Below are positions 12,229 through 24,647 of a stretch of 26,137 nucleotides of DNA, in pieces. The notes below the pieces were generated by a model. It saw only the letters and a list, made by a program, of their open reading frames with translations. It searched no databases and had not been told where the DNA came from. The stretch is from Setaria digitata (taxonomy: Eukaryota > Nematoda > Chromadorea > Rhabditida > Setariidae). A program made the position numbers and the translations under genes. Within the stretch, counting starts at the first letter, position 1, and every line of letters begins with the position of its first letter. Location: the NCBI GenBank assembly GCA_003640385.1, contig RCAB01000691.1, positions 1 through 26,137 on the forward strand. Reading direction: 5' to 3'.

Positions 12229-13687
12229 GGAAGCAGTCTTTTTAGGAAAACGAAGAAATAATTTTTTTAACGAAATTTAAGGAATTGCCGAATGGAATTC
12301 TGATTTAACTTATTTTTTCTTCACCATTTTGCTCAAATTTTACTTAGTTCTAATTATTTAATTGATCTCAATTAAAATAAAAAATCCAAAAATTCTTTTA
12401 TATTCCCTTCTCTTCATTTAATTTCAATCCTAAAAGTTTTTAATTTACAATTTTTCTTTTTATTCGTTATTGATATCTCATCGATTACCAAAATGAATAG
12501 TAACTAATATCGGAAAAAGAAAAAAAAAACGAAGTGAAAGCAGTTGTGGAGATTTTTTTTTTTTTTTGAATAATTAAGCAGCCACAAAAAAAAATTTTCA
12601 AAATTCTTTCATAATACAATTGTTATTTATTATCTTTTATGTGGTATTTAACTTTTAAAATAGTAAAGTGAAATTTTCATCAAATATAAAATTAGAATAA
12701 AATGGTTGAAATATTAACATGTTGTTTTTTGTTAACAAATGTTATTATCTTAGATAATTCTCAATCACATATCTTTCCTCATTAATCATGCTTAATTATT
12801 TATTTATTTCACACCATGCTTTTATGACCCTTTCTTTCCGAAATATTTCTTGTCAATAATTAGTAAATTTAATGAATTATAATAATTATTTATAAAAAAA
12901 TAAACAACATCTGTATGACTCAGCTCGTGACACTTCTTTTTTTTTTTTGCTTTTTTAAATTAAAAATGATATCTCTTCAAAAGGCTAGTTAGAAAAAGTG
13001 CTGAAAAAATTTTGTATTTGTAAAAATTTCGAAAAAAAATAAGGGCTGGTAACGAATTGCTAGACTGGATTGATTTGTAACTGGCATTTAGAAATGTTAA
13101 ATCATTAATTAATTCCACTTTAAAATTACCATTTCCTGGAACAATTGCTTGATACTAATATGATCAGATAAATGATTTTAGAATTTTAGCAATCTATTTT
13201 AAACTTTATCAGTTTGCGTTTAATGTAAATTTTGTTTTTGCCCAACAGAATTATAATTCTCTAATTGCAATTATCAAAGCAGAATATATCAAATTTGAAA
13301 TTGAAACGTTTGAAATTATCACAGAATTAATTATTGTAATTTGAGGATTTTAATTTTAATATGTAAAACAAGATCACAATTAAAAGCAAACTAAAGAATT
13401 TATAATGGTAATTTTGTATTAGCTGTAATTGGTATATAAACAAAATATTCATATTTCCAACTAAAATTAACATTAATTTTCAGAAATTGCAAACTGAAAA
13501 ACTGAAAAGGTTTGCAATTTTTAAATGTTCGATAGCAGTTTTTTCGTTATCAGTACACTTGTAAAAATTCTTTTTTTCCACTCAAATTCTTATCAGCAAT
13601 CGATAAATGGCACAGAACATTCTCGAAAGAATTTGCTTTATCAATAAAAACTGACTTTACATTTCATGAAATTTTTTTTTTATTACA

Positions 13688-16600
13688 ATGATGCTATTCA
13701 ATCATTTATCACTACGACTGCTATTATCACTGACAATAATTTCACTAATTCCCAACTGTCATACATGTCTTCTATGCTACTTTCGTTTGCCACCAAGGCC
13801 TAAAACAATTGATTATTTATGGCCAACTGTTTTGGATGATATTAATATACCAGAAACGACCACAGAAATGTGTCAAATTGCGCAGCATCGTTTACCATTT
13901 AGCGCTAAATGTCGCACTGGCTTGGCTAAAATTTTTTGCACACTATCAAATTTCCTGGATAATAATTGGCGTGAATGTAATCTGATTGATTATGATGAAT
14001 GCGTCAATTGTTCACGCAACAAATCAACAATTTTCCGTCAAACTTCATGGATACTTACGTGTTAGTTTATTCCAAAAACGAGAGAGGGGGAAAAAAAAAA
14101 TTTCGTCGAATAATTTTAGAATTAAAATGCAAAAATTATAATTTCTGTACTTGAACTTTATTTTTATAACGTTAAAAAATTTTATCTCGCATTTTTTTTT
14201 AAATGTAAATTTTTATTTCAAAAAGAAAAAAAAATTGGTATGCATTTTATTCTTTTGAATTTCGGTTTAGCAGGTTAAAAATTATCAAAAAGAAAATATA
14301 ATGCATTGAAATATTATAATATTATTAATTTCTTCCTCACATAATGCATTTTGAGAAAAAAAAAAAAAAAAAAAAAAAAAAAACTAAGCAATTATTTTTG
14401 CCATTAAATTAATCTATCAACTATTTTTACGAAACAAAAATGTTCCAATTTAACGGCAAGAAAACACAACCTTCGCAAGATTTTATATTAATTAATGATT
14501 ATCAATGAAATTAAATTAATTTCAACACTTTATTGTAATAATAATAATAATAATAACATTGAAATTAAAGAGATGNTATAATGCATTTTGAGAAAAAAAA
14601 AAAAAAAAACTAAGCAATTATTTTTCCCATTAAATTAATCTATCAACTATTTTTACGAAACGAAAATGTTCCAATTTAACGGCAAGAAAACACAACCTTC
14701 GCAAGATTTTATATTAATTAATGATTATCAATGAAATTAAATTAATTTCAACACTTTATTGTAATAATAATAATAATAATAACATTGAAATTAAAGAGAT
14801 GAAATTTCAAATTATTTAATTGCTAAATTCTTCTTTTTTTGTAAATTTGTAATTATTATTAGTATTATTAATTATTATTATTATTTTCCAGTTATATAAT
14901 TTGCATTTTCTTTTTTAAAATCCTTCGATGCATTTTTAAACAAGTCTCATATGTCAATTGCAAATTTATATTTTAATTTCGTATTTCGACTGCACAATTC
15001 GGCCTTTTTATATTTTTTAAAATTACACAATTAATGATTGTTTTTTTGAATTATTTGTGCTTTTATAGCTATTTAATTAAGCATTTACCGATGATAACAA
15101 TTAACTAATAGTTCTGGCTTTCTCGCCTCTTCGAGAATAATATCAATAAAAAAAATATATATTTCAAGCTATTTAAAAAAAATAAAATTAATGGAATGTA
15201 ATATAGAAGCGGCACATTTTTTTCAAACCAAAAGAAGAAAAAGCGAATTACAAGTTTAATTTTTTTTTTTTAGCAATTGCAAAATGCATTATTTTAAATT
15301 AATTGTTGGCAAAAGGGTGAAAAAAAAAAAGAAAACATTGAAATTAAAGAAATGAAATTTCAAATTATTTAATTGCTAAGTTCTTTTTTTTTTTTGTAAA
15401 TTTGAAAATGTAAACTTGAAAACATTTAATTTTTTATTATTAAATTTTAAAATAAATTTTTTCAATATAAAATTTTTAAAATGTTCAAAAAATTTTTAGG
15501 GTTAGATTCAATTGGAAAAATGCCACCAGCTGTTGGCGAAGGAAATTACTATTGGTTGGGTGATTACGAACAGTGTTCTGTTCTACGGGAGTTAGTTTTT
15601 TTTTTTCTTTTTAAATTTAAATTTTGTATTCCAATTTAAGTTCAGTAAATTGAACTTTCTGTGCTAATTAAATTCAGCACAAATTCAGGCGAGAGAAAAT
15701 AATTTTATTATATAAAATATAATCGTTTAGTAAGTTTCAGAATTTCTTTTTTTTTTTTTTTATTTCAAATTGCCGAATTTTGTTTACGACAATTTGCTTG
15801 CTTCATTTTTCTTTTTTTTTGGCGAAGTTTTTTTTTTTTTATAATTAAATCTTTCTAACTTCTTTTCGGTTATATCAGAATTAATTAAGCAGAATAACTG
15901 TATTAGATTGTTTATTATACTAATGATTTGTTTGTTATCGCTTAGTTTGTTGAACGATTCTTTTTGAAGTTTTTTTTTTTTTTCCAGCTATCGAAATTAA
16001 TTGGAAAATTTCGAAAAATAATTTTACGACAATTACTTTTTTCTTTCAGATTTTATTTAAATATTTTAATTTCTTATGAGAAAATAATTGATAAAAGTTG
16101 ATACAAGTATGAGCTATCAATTATTTTTAATATTTATTTATTTTTTCGCTCAATTATTTACTTATTTATCCATTTGTTTATTTACATATTTAAATTTCAA
16201 TGAAATATTTGAAATCTTTTTGTTTTTTAAATTTTTAATCTTTTGAAATGCAAATTTTAATAGGTGATATAGTGTTGCAAGTTAACATGAGTGAATTAAG
16301 TGTAATTAGCATTAAGTAATCTGTTTCTTTCTCAATATTAATGTTTCGAAAATTTTTCATGAATGGGAATTTCTTTGAATTTTTTCTTTTTTTGGAAAGT
16401 ACCTTTTCTCTTAGTTTGGATATGATTTAACTGACTTATCGAAAATTATTACGAGAGATTATCTAGTCCTAAAATTCGGATGAATATTAATAAATGGACC
16501 AATTCCAGTGCGTTCTCTTTTAATTTCCAAGTAACTTTCATCACATGCTACAATTTCATTTTAGAACAAGTGCATTTGATGGCCGCTACTGCCGGATTCT

Positions 16601-19600
16601 TTTGGGGATTCCGGATCCTGAATTGCATCGATATTGTCCACAACCGGATAGTTTTAATATTCATCTGGGCGTATGCGCACCATCGATGTGTACACCGCAG
16701 GAAATCACTCAATTAGCTCAGGGTAATTTCAGGGAATTTTCTTCAATTCCCAAAAATTTTTTGGAGCTTCCTTTGTCATTTTCTAGCGAATCAACCTTTG
16801 CTTCTCTTTAATTTAATTACTTATTTCATTTAATTAATTGATTTTTCCAGAATTTTACTAGAATTTAACTTCTATTACTGAAACCTATTAAGAAAAAGAG
16901 TGGGGAAAAAGTTTCATTTTTTCCTCCAGTATAAATCAGTGATAATTCAGCGATAACACCATATGCTGTGAGCGCAGAATGTGAAACAACTCACGATTGG
17001 CCACTTTCTTCACGAATTTTCCTGTGAGCTTTTCATCTATTAATTAAGCATATTAGCACTTAGCTATGCTTCTTTTTTTTTTTTCATTACTTCGTTTAAT
17101 CATTTCCGATTTCGCTGCAAAAGCTTTTCACCAATTACTTGAATGCATTAATTGAATTTTACGCATTTAGCTGAATGCATTAATTGAATTTTACGCAATT
17201 TTACGCACTGTCATTCCATTAAATCATTTCTGATTTTGCTGCAAAACTTTCATTTTTTTTTTTTTGGAAAAATTTGAAGCTAAATATTTTTAAAAATTAA
17301 AAAATTCTTTCCTTTTGCAGTATATTTAAACAAAAAATAAAATAAAATAAAAGACGGAAAATTACAGAAAAACATTTATTATTATATCTTTGGAATCTTT
17401 CCCAATTCATTATATTATAAATCTTAACAGAAATATAACCATTAAATTAAAAAAAAAAAAAAAATTACCAATAAATATTTTGCAATCAAAACCGATTACT
17501 CATTAACATCCATTTCTGATAGCAGCTGTGAAAACACAATTTTTGTTCATCAATCTTTGATAAATATTATTTTTCTCACTGAAAGAGAGGAAGGGAGAGA
17601 GAGAGAGAGAGAGAAAAAAAAAACGATTTGTTTTGTTTTTTGAAAAAAAATTTTGTAATAAATATATTTTTAAAAATGAGATTTTCGCATATATTGAAGA
17701 TGAAAAGGAAACAATAAAAAAGAAGATAATTTATATAAAAAATAAGAAAGCAATGAAAAATTGATAATTTTCTTTTTTATTGTAAAAATCAAAAAGATTA
17801 TTGAATAATTAAATATTTTATTATTCATTAAGTTCTGAAACGATGGATAATAATCTATTAAGTTACTACTGCTTTTGCAGATCAAAAATAGAAATTTAAT
17901 CAATTTTTTTTTTTTTTTTTGCTAATTTCATTTTTTTCTAGAATTTCACTGACTATCTGGCTAACTATTTTAATAATTGGTACATTTATTGACGTATATA
18001 ATTTGAAATTTTTCAACAACAAACGATTTAAAGTAAGTTTTTGCTCTATTTTTTCTTTTTTTTCCTCATTTTTCCCTTGTCTAAAATGTTGCAAAAAAAA
18101 AAAATTATTTTTAAAATTTTTGCAAAACGAAAGCAATCAATAATAATTCGTATTCTTCATCATTGCAATGCTTACCATTTGTAATATTTTGAGTAAACTG
18201 TAAAATTTTTAGGCCATTGCTCAATGCATATCAATCCCTCGAAATGGTAATATTGCACTAAGTACGAAGCGATCACATAAATATCATACTGTACAAGGCT
18301 TACAAGTTCTTACTGTATCAATAATTGTTACAGCTAATTGTTTCAACTACATTCTACCGTATATCGGTACATTATTATTGTTTTCTTTTTTCTCATATAT
18401 CTTTCGAATTATTATTATTGTTAAATTATTATAAAATATTAATAATTCTTATTATAAATTACTATAAAATAATAATAATTTTTATTATAATAAATATATC
18501 TCATGTTCTGTTAAACTAATAACACTTTCAATTTCCCCTTCAATTGTTGGATTTACTTTTCTTGCTTTCTAAATTAATATTTTTAAACTAAATTAACTAA
18601 ACTCAAAAAAAGATATGATTTAAAGCTATTACTGTCAATTAATTATTTATAATATCATATCAGTTAAAAATATTGCTTGTGATAAATTTATGATGAATAT
18701 GTTCAAGTGCTAATTTACTAGGTAGCGCTTTTAAAATTTGTTGAAATTTTAGAAAATGTACTATTCTCATATGAAAGTGTTCACAGCTGGCAACTTCATC
18801 CTCTCAACAATTTCACTTATCATATCGATGGCCTAATTGCTATTGATGCCTTAATTACATCATTATTAGTTCGACATATGCTTCAAACAGCAGATGATAT
18901 TAAGAAATTATACTTCAGTCGACTGCTACAGTTTGTACTGACTTTTCGTATTTTTATATTTTCAAAAAAAAAAAAAATCTCACAAATTCATTTATCAAAT
19001 TTTAAATTAGTTTATTATTATAGTTTCATACATTGGTACCTGTTTCTGATCAATTTTTTTTAATCATTTCCAAGAACAATATTGCAGCAATTAAACTACA
19101 AATTAATAGGAATTTCTCCTTTTTTTTTTTAACTAACCAATTAATTAATTTCATCTGTCTTCTATTATTGAGACAATTTGTTCAGTCGTGAAATAAGTTT
19201 ACTGAATGTATTATTTTAGTTTATAATTAAGTTTTTTTTTCTATTAAACTTATTAAGTTTACTATTAGATCAATTAGCAATATTACTGTTTCTATTAAGT
19301 TAATTAGTAAATTTATTAGGTATATCATCAGACTTATCAAACTTATCGCCAGGTTCATTGATATTTTACTACCAAAAATTTTTAAATTCATCATTAATTT
19401 TATTAAATTTATCATTAAGTAATATCATTTTTCACATATTATATTGGCGTATTTGACGTACCAATTAATGTCTTTTTTCTTTCTTTGTTTTTTTTGTTTT
19501 TTTTTGTTTTTTTTTTTTAAAGGATACTTCCAACATTTGCATTCACAATACTATTTATGACATATATATTTGAACGCTTATCATCCGGACCAATTTGGCT

Positions 19601-22037
19601 ACATAATGATTTGATAGCACGCTGCAAGGATTCATGGTGGAAAAATATTCTTTTTATTAATAATTTTTTTTCATCAAATCAAACGGTACAAATTTGATAA
19701 AAATTTTGCTTCAAGTTTTTTTAAATTTATCAAAAATTTAAATTTCATAACTTATTTCTTTTTCTTCCCTTTTTTTTTTTTTTTTTTTATTGTTCCTCTA
19801 TGAACTAAAATAAGACGTTTTAATTTAGCCATTTTCATAATGTGAATATTGGGAAATTTTCAAATTGTAAAAATGATTACTTGAAAATTTCAATTTTAAT
19901 TTCTGCTTAATTATGTCACTGAAAATTCCAATAAAAATAGCAATTTTTAATGATAGTAAGTTTATTTTAATTCTGACATCAAAACTATCTGCTTAACCTT
20001 GGTTTTTTTTGTACTGTCACTATTTTATTCGACTAAATTTTGCGACAATTTAATTTATTTATTGAAATATTTAATTTTATCCTATCATTTTTATCACCTT
20101 TTCGCTTATAATTTCATTTTGAATCTCTTTTCCAAAATTTGTTCGTTTTTTCTTTTTACTGCTTACTTACTGGTTACTTGATCACTTACTCATACGGTAC
20201 GATAACTGAGTCCACATTTACTAACTTACTTTCTTGCTTACTCACTCATTTGCTTACTTATTCACCTGTCTTCTTACTAGTAAGTGCACCTACTTAATCA
20301 TCCATTTACCTATGTGCTTTTAATTCGAATAACTGTTGAGCATTTAACATTTATGATGAAAATGTTTCATCTAATGAATTATTTCATTCTTTCAAACTGA
20401 AATTTAATTAATAATTAATAAGTGATTGCAGTGCTTAGATGGTGCATATTTGTATTCGCTAGAAGTGCAATTTTTCTTCTTACTACTACCTATGCTTTAT
20501 TTATCAAAGCACTACCGTACAGCAATATTAGCTATCACCGTATCAAGCCTTATCGCTTCCACTATTTATATCTTTTATGAAGTTTTAAATCTTAAATTAT
20601 CACCAACTTTATTACTCACAGACGATCCAATACCGTAAGTTTTAATAAATTTTTATTCTAACATTAGTAGTAAATTTCAAAATTTTAATAAATTTTTTAT
20701 GCAAAATTATAATTTGAAAGTTTTTCCTGTTCAAAATTTCAAATTTTTCTTAAAAAGAAAATATGATACGAATATATTTTAAAAGCAATGCCTAATTCTA
20801 CCACGTTGAAAAATTACCTAACCTTTAAAATTATTTTATTTTATTGTTGCGATATTTTGTGCGAAGAAATTGACTAAAATTCACTTATTTTATTTTCAAC
20901 GAAAATTTAACAAATGTGCATATAGCATTTGCAATTAAATTATTGAGAGATTCTCTTACTAAATTATTTGCTTGTTTGTTTATTTATTACTTGTTTACTT
21001 ATTTATTTATTCACTTATTTCATTATTTTAAAATTTTTAGGGTCGAAATCTTCAGAACATACGCTGATTTGCTATACACAAAGCCTTGGGCTCGTTCACC
21101 AGCATTTCTTATTGGTTTTCTATTCTCTTTTCTATTTCCTGGTAAACCGTTAATGAATTATGTAAGTTCTTGGCTAATTAGATCGAATTAGAACAATGCA
21201 ATTATTTCTATGCCAAAATTAAAGTACAATTTCCACATATCAAATTTGTGTAACATTTTTAAAATTTATACTCTATTATATAAACACTAATATATCACAT
21301 ATTAGTATATCTTAATTTTTTTTAGAGTTTAATTAAGCTGAACAATTAATAATCAGTAATATATGCTGATAATCCAAAATGAAAAATAATTTTTTAGTTG
21401 ATTACAGCAATCATTATTGCCGTAAAAGTGAGAGAATCAAAAACTTTTATTAATATAATGAAGTGCTAGTTTAACTTAATTATAATTACTAATCAAAATA
21501 TGCAACAATTTAGTGCATTAATATCATGGGATGATAATTTATGTTCATTATTATTATTGATCACTTTATCACAGCTTAATATATTGCTGTAGTAATTAAT
21601 AAATTTTATGATAATTTAACTTACTACTTCAATATATGCTAATTTAAAACAATATTACATACGGACTGTGAATATCAATTTATCGTTTAAATTAATAATT
21701 AATAATGTAATAATTTTCTCAATTGATAAAAATGATATGATATGATAAAAATTGAAGGATTTGTTATGGTTTTCACGATTTGTACTTCTATTATTTGGTG
21801 TCACTGTAGTATTCGCCCTCTATCCATACAGTATCGGTAATTCAATTCCACAAATATTCCTTGCCGCATATTCGGCAATACATCGACCGCTTTGGGCTTT
21901 TATTATCTGCTCATTGGTTTATTTAGGCTATCGAAATCGAAATATCAGTAACATTTTTTATCTGTATTTAATCATTTCAGTAACATTTTTTATCTGTATT
22001 TAATCATTTCCTATTTCTAGTACTTGGTAAGAGAGTG

Positions 22038-22077
<40 letters not shown>

Positions 22078-23545
22078 AAGAGAAAAATAGTTTGAATCGA
22101 AAATAAATTGAAAAAGTTTACATTTGTTGTTGCTTGTCTTTTTGTTTTTATTTTTGATTAATTGATATTTTCGCTAATTAAATTTCTTTACAGCATTATT
22201 ATCTTCTTTATTTAGCACATTAATTTTTTTTTTTTTCATTGTTACAAATATTAATAATGTGTACTGGAAAAATATTTTAGATTAATTTAAATAATTTATT
22301 GATTTAGAAAAAGAGTTCATTTTTTTCACTCATATTTATAATTTAAAATTTTCATTTCTATTTCTATTTCTATCATCAATTTTCTTTCATTTTCCACCTT
22401 TTGCTTGTTTTATTAAAAGTTTTAGTTTGGAAATGTTATTAGCTATTACATTATTAGCTTCTCTGTTCATTCTCATTACGACAAATATTAATTAATGACA
22501 AACATTTTGAACTAATTTAAATATTTTATTGTTTCAAAAAAAAAAAAAGAAAATTCACTTTTTTTTTCCGCTCACATTTATAATTTAAAATTTTTATTTC
22601 AATTTCTGCTTCGCTTACTCTTCTTTCATCTCTCACCTTTCGATTGTCTTATTGAAAATTTCAATTTAATTTTTCAGATAGTTTCTCACAATTTCTTGAA
22701 TGGCGAGTATTTTCACCATTTGCTAAGAATACATTCACAGTATTTCTTATCTCGGAACCTGTTTCATTATACCTTTTCTCATCGTTGCATCGACCCTTGC
22801 ATGCTACCATTTGGTCATTGGTAAGTTTCAAAAAAAAAAAAAAAAAAATAAAAGAAATAAAAATAAATAAAAAAGAAGAAAATGAAAAATGGAAATTTGT
22901 GTTTCTTTCTTTTTTAATACATTAAAAAATTGCAAAAATTTTAGCTAAAAATGCAAAATTAATTTTCGAAATAATTTCAATACAAATTACCTTTGATAAC
23001 TTTGAGAAAAACAAATTTACATCTTTTTTTTTTTTGCATTAAAAAATTACAAAATAGGTAAAAAAAAAAGTACGAAATTTATCTGATTTGATTTTGACAG
23101 AAATTGTCTTTGATGAATTCCTCCCTTTTTCTTCACTTTAATTTTAAACATTTCATTTCATATTTTTCATGAGAGAAATATTTTTAATTAATAGAGCTAA
23201 TTTTAGCCTTTTTTTTCCCTTTCTTACTTAATATAAAATTAGCTTTTTTTTTTTCTTTTTTTTTATTGTTGAATTTTTCCGAAAAGCTTAAAAAAAGGAA
23301 AATTATTGGAGAATAATTTTTACTATTGAATTTAAAATTTACTTTCTGAATTTCAGCTCAATATTGCTATCGGAACGATTATTTTATCAAATTTTGTTGC
23401 ATTTCTATTGGATGTACTAATTTCAATGCCCATACAAAATATTATTTTCGAATTAGTGAAGGATGAAAAATGTGCCGCACTGATTGGTGTTGATGATGTT
23501 AATGAGGCGTTAATTGATGACAATGAAATTGAAAATCTCAAATAA
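13688..23545 (+). CDS. NRF-6-like acyltransferase-3 family membrane protein, 13 exons
   Basis: Exons: 13688-14060, 15500-15590, 16565-16722, 16951-17023, 17942-18032, 18213-18366, 18753-18930, 19523-19685, 20432-20634, 21041-21161, 21758-21947, 22678-22820 and 23357-23545. They give 708 aa with every junction in phase. Residues 1-26 form a signal peptide. A Cys-rich luminal NRF domain follows (to about 225), with GNYYWLGDYEQC, FDGRYC and GVCAPSMC. About ten hydrophobic segments then form the acyltransferase-3 region, including LYTKPWARSP, IHRPLWAF and FLEWRVFSPFAKNTF, typical of nose-resistant-to-fluoxetine proteins. The C-terminal tail is acidic and cytosolic. In C. elegans, NRF-6 relatives act in lipid or drug transport across epithelia. 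The usual GLR...H core is GLQVLTVSIIVTAN here (Gln293, Asn304), so catalysis is doubtful. Acceptors for exons 4 and 11 are weak, but other nearby AGs break the frame. Confidence 0.92.
14061..15499 (+). other. NRF intron 1 with gap and repeated blocks
   Basis: This 1.4-kb AT-rich intron contains an N at 14576 between near-identical blocks (14341-14575 and 14578-14801). It also holds an older, diverged copy of a ~70-bp block (AACATTGAAATTAAAGARATG...) at 14781-14849 and 15334-15404. No coding exon was found inside. Confidence 0.7.
14341..14801. repeat. Gap-flanking ~230-bp duplicate (likely assembly redundancy)
   Basis: Copy one is 14341-14575 and copy two 14578-14801, with N at 14576 between them. 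They differ in poly(A) length and only two or so substitutions. Each carries its own (AAT)n microsatellite. Confidence 0.85.
15591..16564 (+). other. NRF intron 2
   Basis: About 1 kb of T-rich intron between donor GTTAGT and acceptor CATTTTAG. It contains a degenerate TTTA/TTTG tetranucleotide tract near 16130-16190. No coding potential beyond chance reading frames. Confidence 0.7.
17024..17941 (+). repeat. NRF intron 4 with nested tandem repeats
   Basis: TGAATGCATTAATTGAATTT... occurs at 17140 and 17172 (period 32). It is bracketed by two copies of an ATCATTTCYGATTTYGCTGC block near 17098 and 17222. A (GA)n microsatellite lies at 17595-17614. Long hydrophobic frames on both strands here result from T/A richness. 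Confidence 0.75.
18931..19522 (+). other. NRF intron 7 with ATTAAGTTTATT-type simple repeat
   Basis: The 19235-19420 stretch is built of degenerate ATTAAGTTTATTAG-like units. This makes an Ile/Leu/Asn-rich minus-strand frame with no protein character. The intron ends in a long T-rich tract before AAAG at 19522. Confidence 0.6.
19686..20431 (+). other. NRF intron 8 with degenerate ACTT/ACTC tract
   Basis: About 20150-20290 consists of drifting CTTACTTACT and ACTCACTCAT tetranucleotides. The rest is AT-rich intron and no exon was found. Confidence 0.65.
21162..21757 (+). other. NRF intron 10
   Basis: A 596-bp AT-rich intron from GTAAGT to a weak, A-rich acceptor (AAAAATTGAAG). The acceptor is accepted because it is the one that keeps the reading frame into DLLWFSRFV. 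No other feature seen. Confidence 0.55.
21946..22009 (+). repeat. Perfect 32-bp tandem duplication spanning a 5' splice site
   Basis: Two identical 32-bp copies (21946-21977 and 21978-22009) both begin CAGTAACATTTTTTATCTG. The true donor of NRF exon 11 is the GT at 21948. The second copy offers an identical GT at 21980, whose use would add 32 nt and shift the frame. Confidence 0.9.
22040..22073 (+). repeat. (GA)n microsatellite
   Basis: Uninterrupted GA dinucleotides in NRF intron 11, just downstream of the duplicated donor. Confidence 0.9.
22195..22675 (+). repeat. Diverged ~230-bp tandem duplication in NRF intron 11
   Basis: Ordered matching blocks include ACAAATATTAAT, TAATTTAAATA.TTTATTG (22283 and 22513) and CTCAYATTTATAATTTAAAA (22329 and 22571). 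The second copy runs into the real acceptor TTTTTCAG at 22677. The first ends in a related TTTTAG near 22424. Confidence 0.65.
22821..23356 (+). other. NRF intron 12
   Basis: A 536-bp A/T-rich intron between GTAAGT and ATTTCAG with several long homopolymers. No coding content. Confidence 0.7.
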
Positions 23546-23546
23546 A
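23541..23546 (+). terminator. Poly(A) hexamer overlapping the NRF stop codon
   Basis: AATAAA contains the TAA stop at 23543-23545. A further AATAAA lies about 50 nt downstream, near 23590. Confidence 0.4.
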
Positions 23547-24260
23547 ATGAATAATCCAAAAAATTTTTTTTCAATTCTAATTTGCACTCAAATAAATTGT
23601 AATAATTATGCAATTATTTCTATTGTTATATACAAAATAATAACAATTACTATTTTTTTTTTTTTTTTTTTAATATCGCTAATAATAGTAATGATATTAA
23701 ATTGTTTAATTTCTGATGCGTTTTGTTTTGTATAACAGTTCTAATATAGCATTCCTGTTTTTAAGTTCCTTCAAGTCTTTATATGTGCATTAAGCATTGT
23801 GCAATTTTCTTTTTTTTTCATTAATAAAATATTATTTGAGAGAAAATTGTTAATGCATTAAGCAATCCTTGATATTGCGATGTGGAAAAGATGAATGAGA
23901 GGTATATAATTGGTGACATTTCGATTACCGATTTCTAGTCCTGCGATCAACAAATTAATTTAGGGATAATGCAAAGTTGATTATAAAACAGAATATGAGG
24001 AACAGCCATATTGTTTGCAATTATTGCTAGCAAAGCAATTAAGATATTGTATTTTGATTGTCAAATTTGCTTATTTCGATTATCAGATATCCTTATTTCG
24101 ACCGAAAGTTCCAATTACCAAACAAGAAATGAGGAGAAAAAAATAAAATTCATATATTTCATGCCCCATATATTTTGGTGTTGACAGGAAATTTCATATG
24201 CAGTATTTTGATCATCGAATTCTATTATTTCGATCACCAAGCTCTACTAACTTTCTGAAA

Positions 24261-24294
<34 letters not shown>

Positions 24295-24585
24295 AAAAAA
24301 AAATAACAGGCGAAATCCAAATATTACACATTAAATAATTCAAATATCATAAATAATCATATAGATAATATTAGCAATAAAATTAATATGTAAATTTTTG
24401 ATCATTAATTTACTGGTATTTTGATCATCAAGTTCCACTAATTTTCACCATTTTATGATGAGGATGTGGTTGTGCATGCAAAAACCAGTTTATCCTGCAA
24501 GTGTTCGATGAGTAAATTTATTTTTAACAGTAATTTCAAAAATGCCACTTCTGTCCTCTCGAATCATTAATTACAATTAATTTAA
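23547..24585. other. Intergenic region between convergent genes
   Basis: AT-rich and without a supportable gene. It contains a dispersed degenerate repeat of the form TTTTGATCATCRARTTCYACTA near 24207, 24228 and 24419, with more diverged relatives near 24053-24115. A poly(A) tract lies near 24260-24293. Confidence 0.5.
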
Positions 24586-24647
24586 CTAATTGTAACTGGC
24601 ATGCTTACTGAAATAGGCCTGCTGTGTGCATCCGGAAGTGATATTTG

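Larger units (their letters stand above)
10132..13687. other. Intergenic region between RNF113 and NRF-like genes
   Basis: About 3.5 kb without a supportable coding exon. It contains the RNF113 3' UTR with AATAAA at 10330-10335. A ~30-bp dispersed direct repeat (GTTGCTTTCTTGTC...ATTATCGA) lies at 10549 and 10780. A degenerate minisatellite spans 11650-12000, and a gap-flanking duplication lies at 12058-12228. The remainder is AT-rich and includes the presumed NRF promoter. An ATG near 13608 opens a 15-codon reading frame upstream of the NRF start. Confidence 0.6.

Noticed and set aside
16480..16716. Alternative frame over NRF exon 3
   Set aside because: It is a shadow. The other frame carries FDGRYC and GVCAPSMC and joins both neighbouring exons in phase.
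17670..18143. Overlapping Phe/Leu/Ile-rich frames on both strands
   Set aside because: They are composition artefacts. Only the 17942-18032 part is a real exon, encoding a transmembrane segment of the NRF-like protein.
19227..19415. Minus-strand Ile/Leu/Asn-rich frame
   Set aside because: It arises from a degenerate ATTAAGTTTATT simple repeat inside NRF intron 7.
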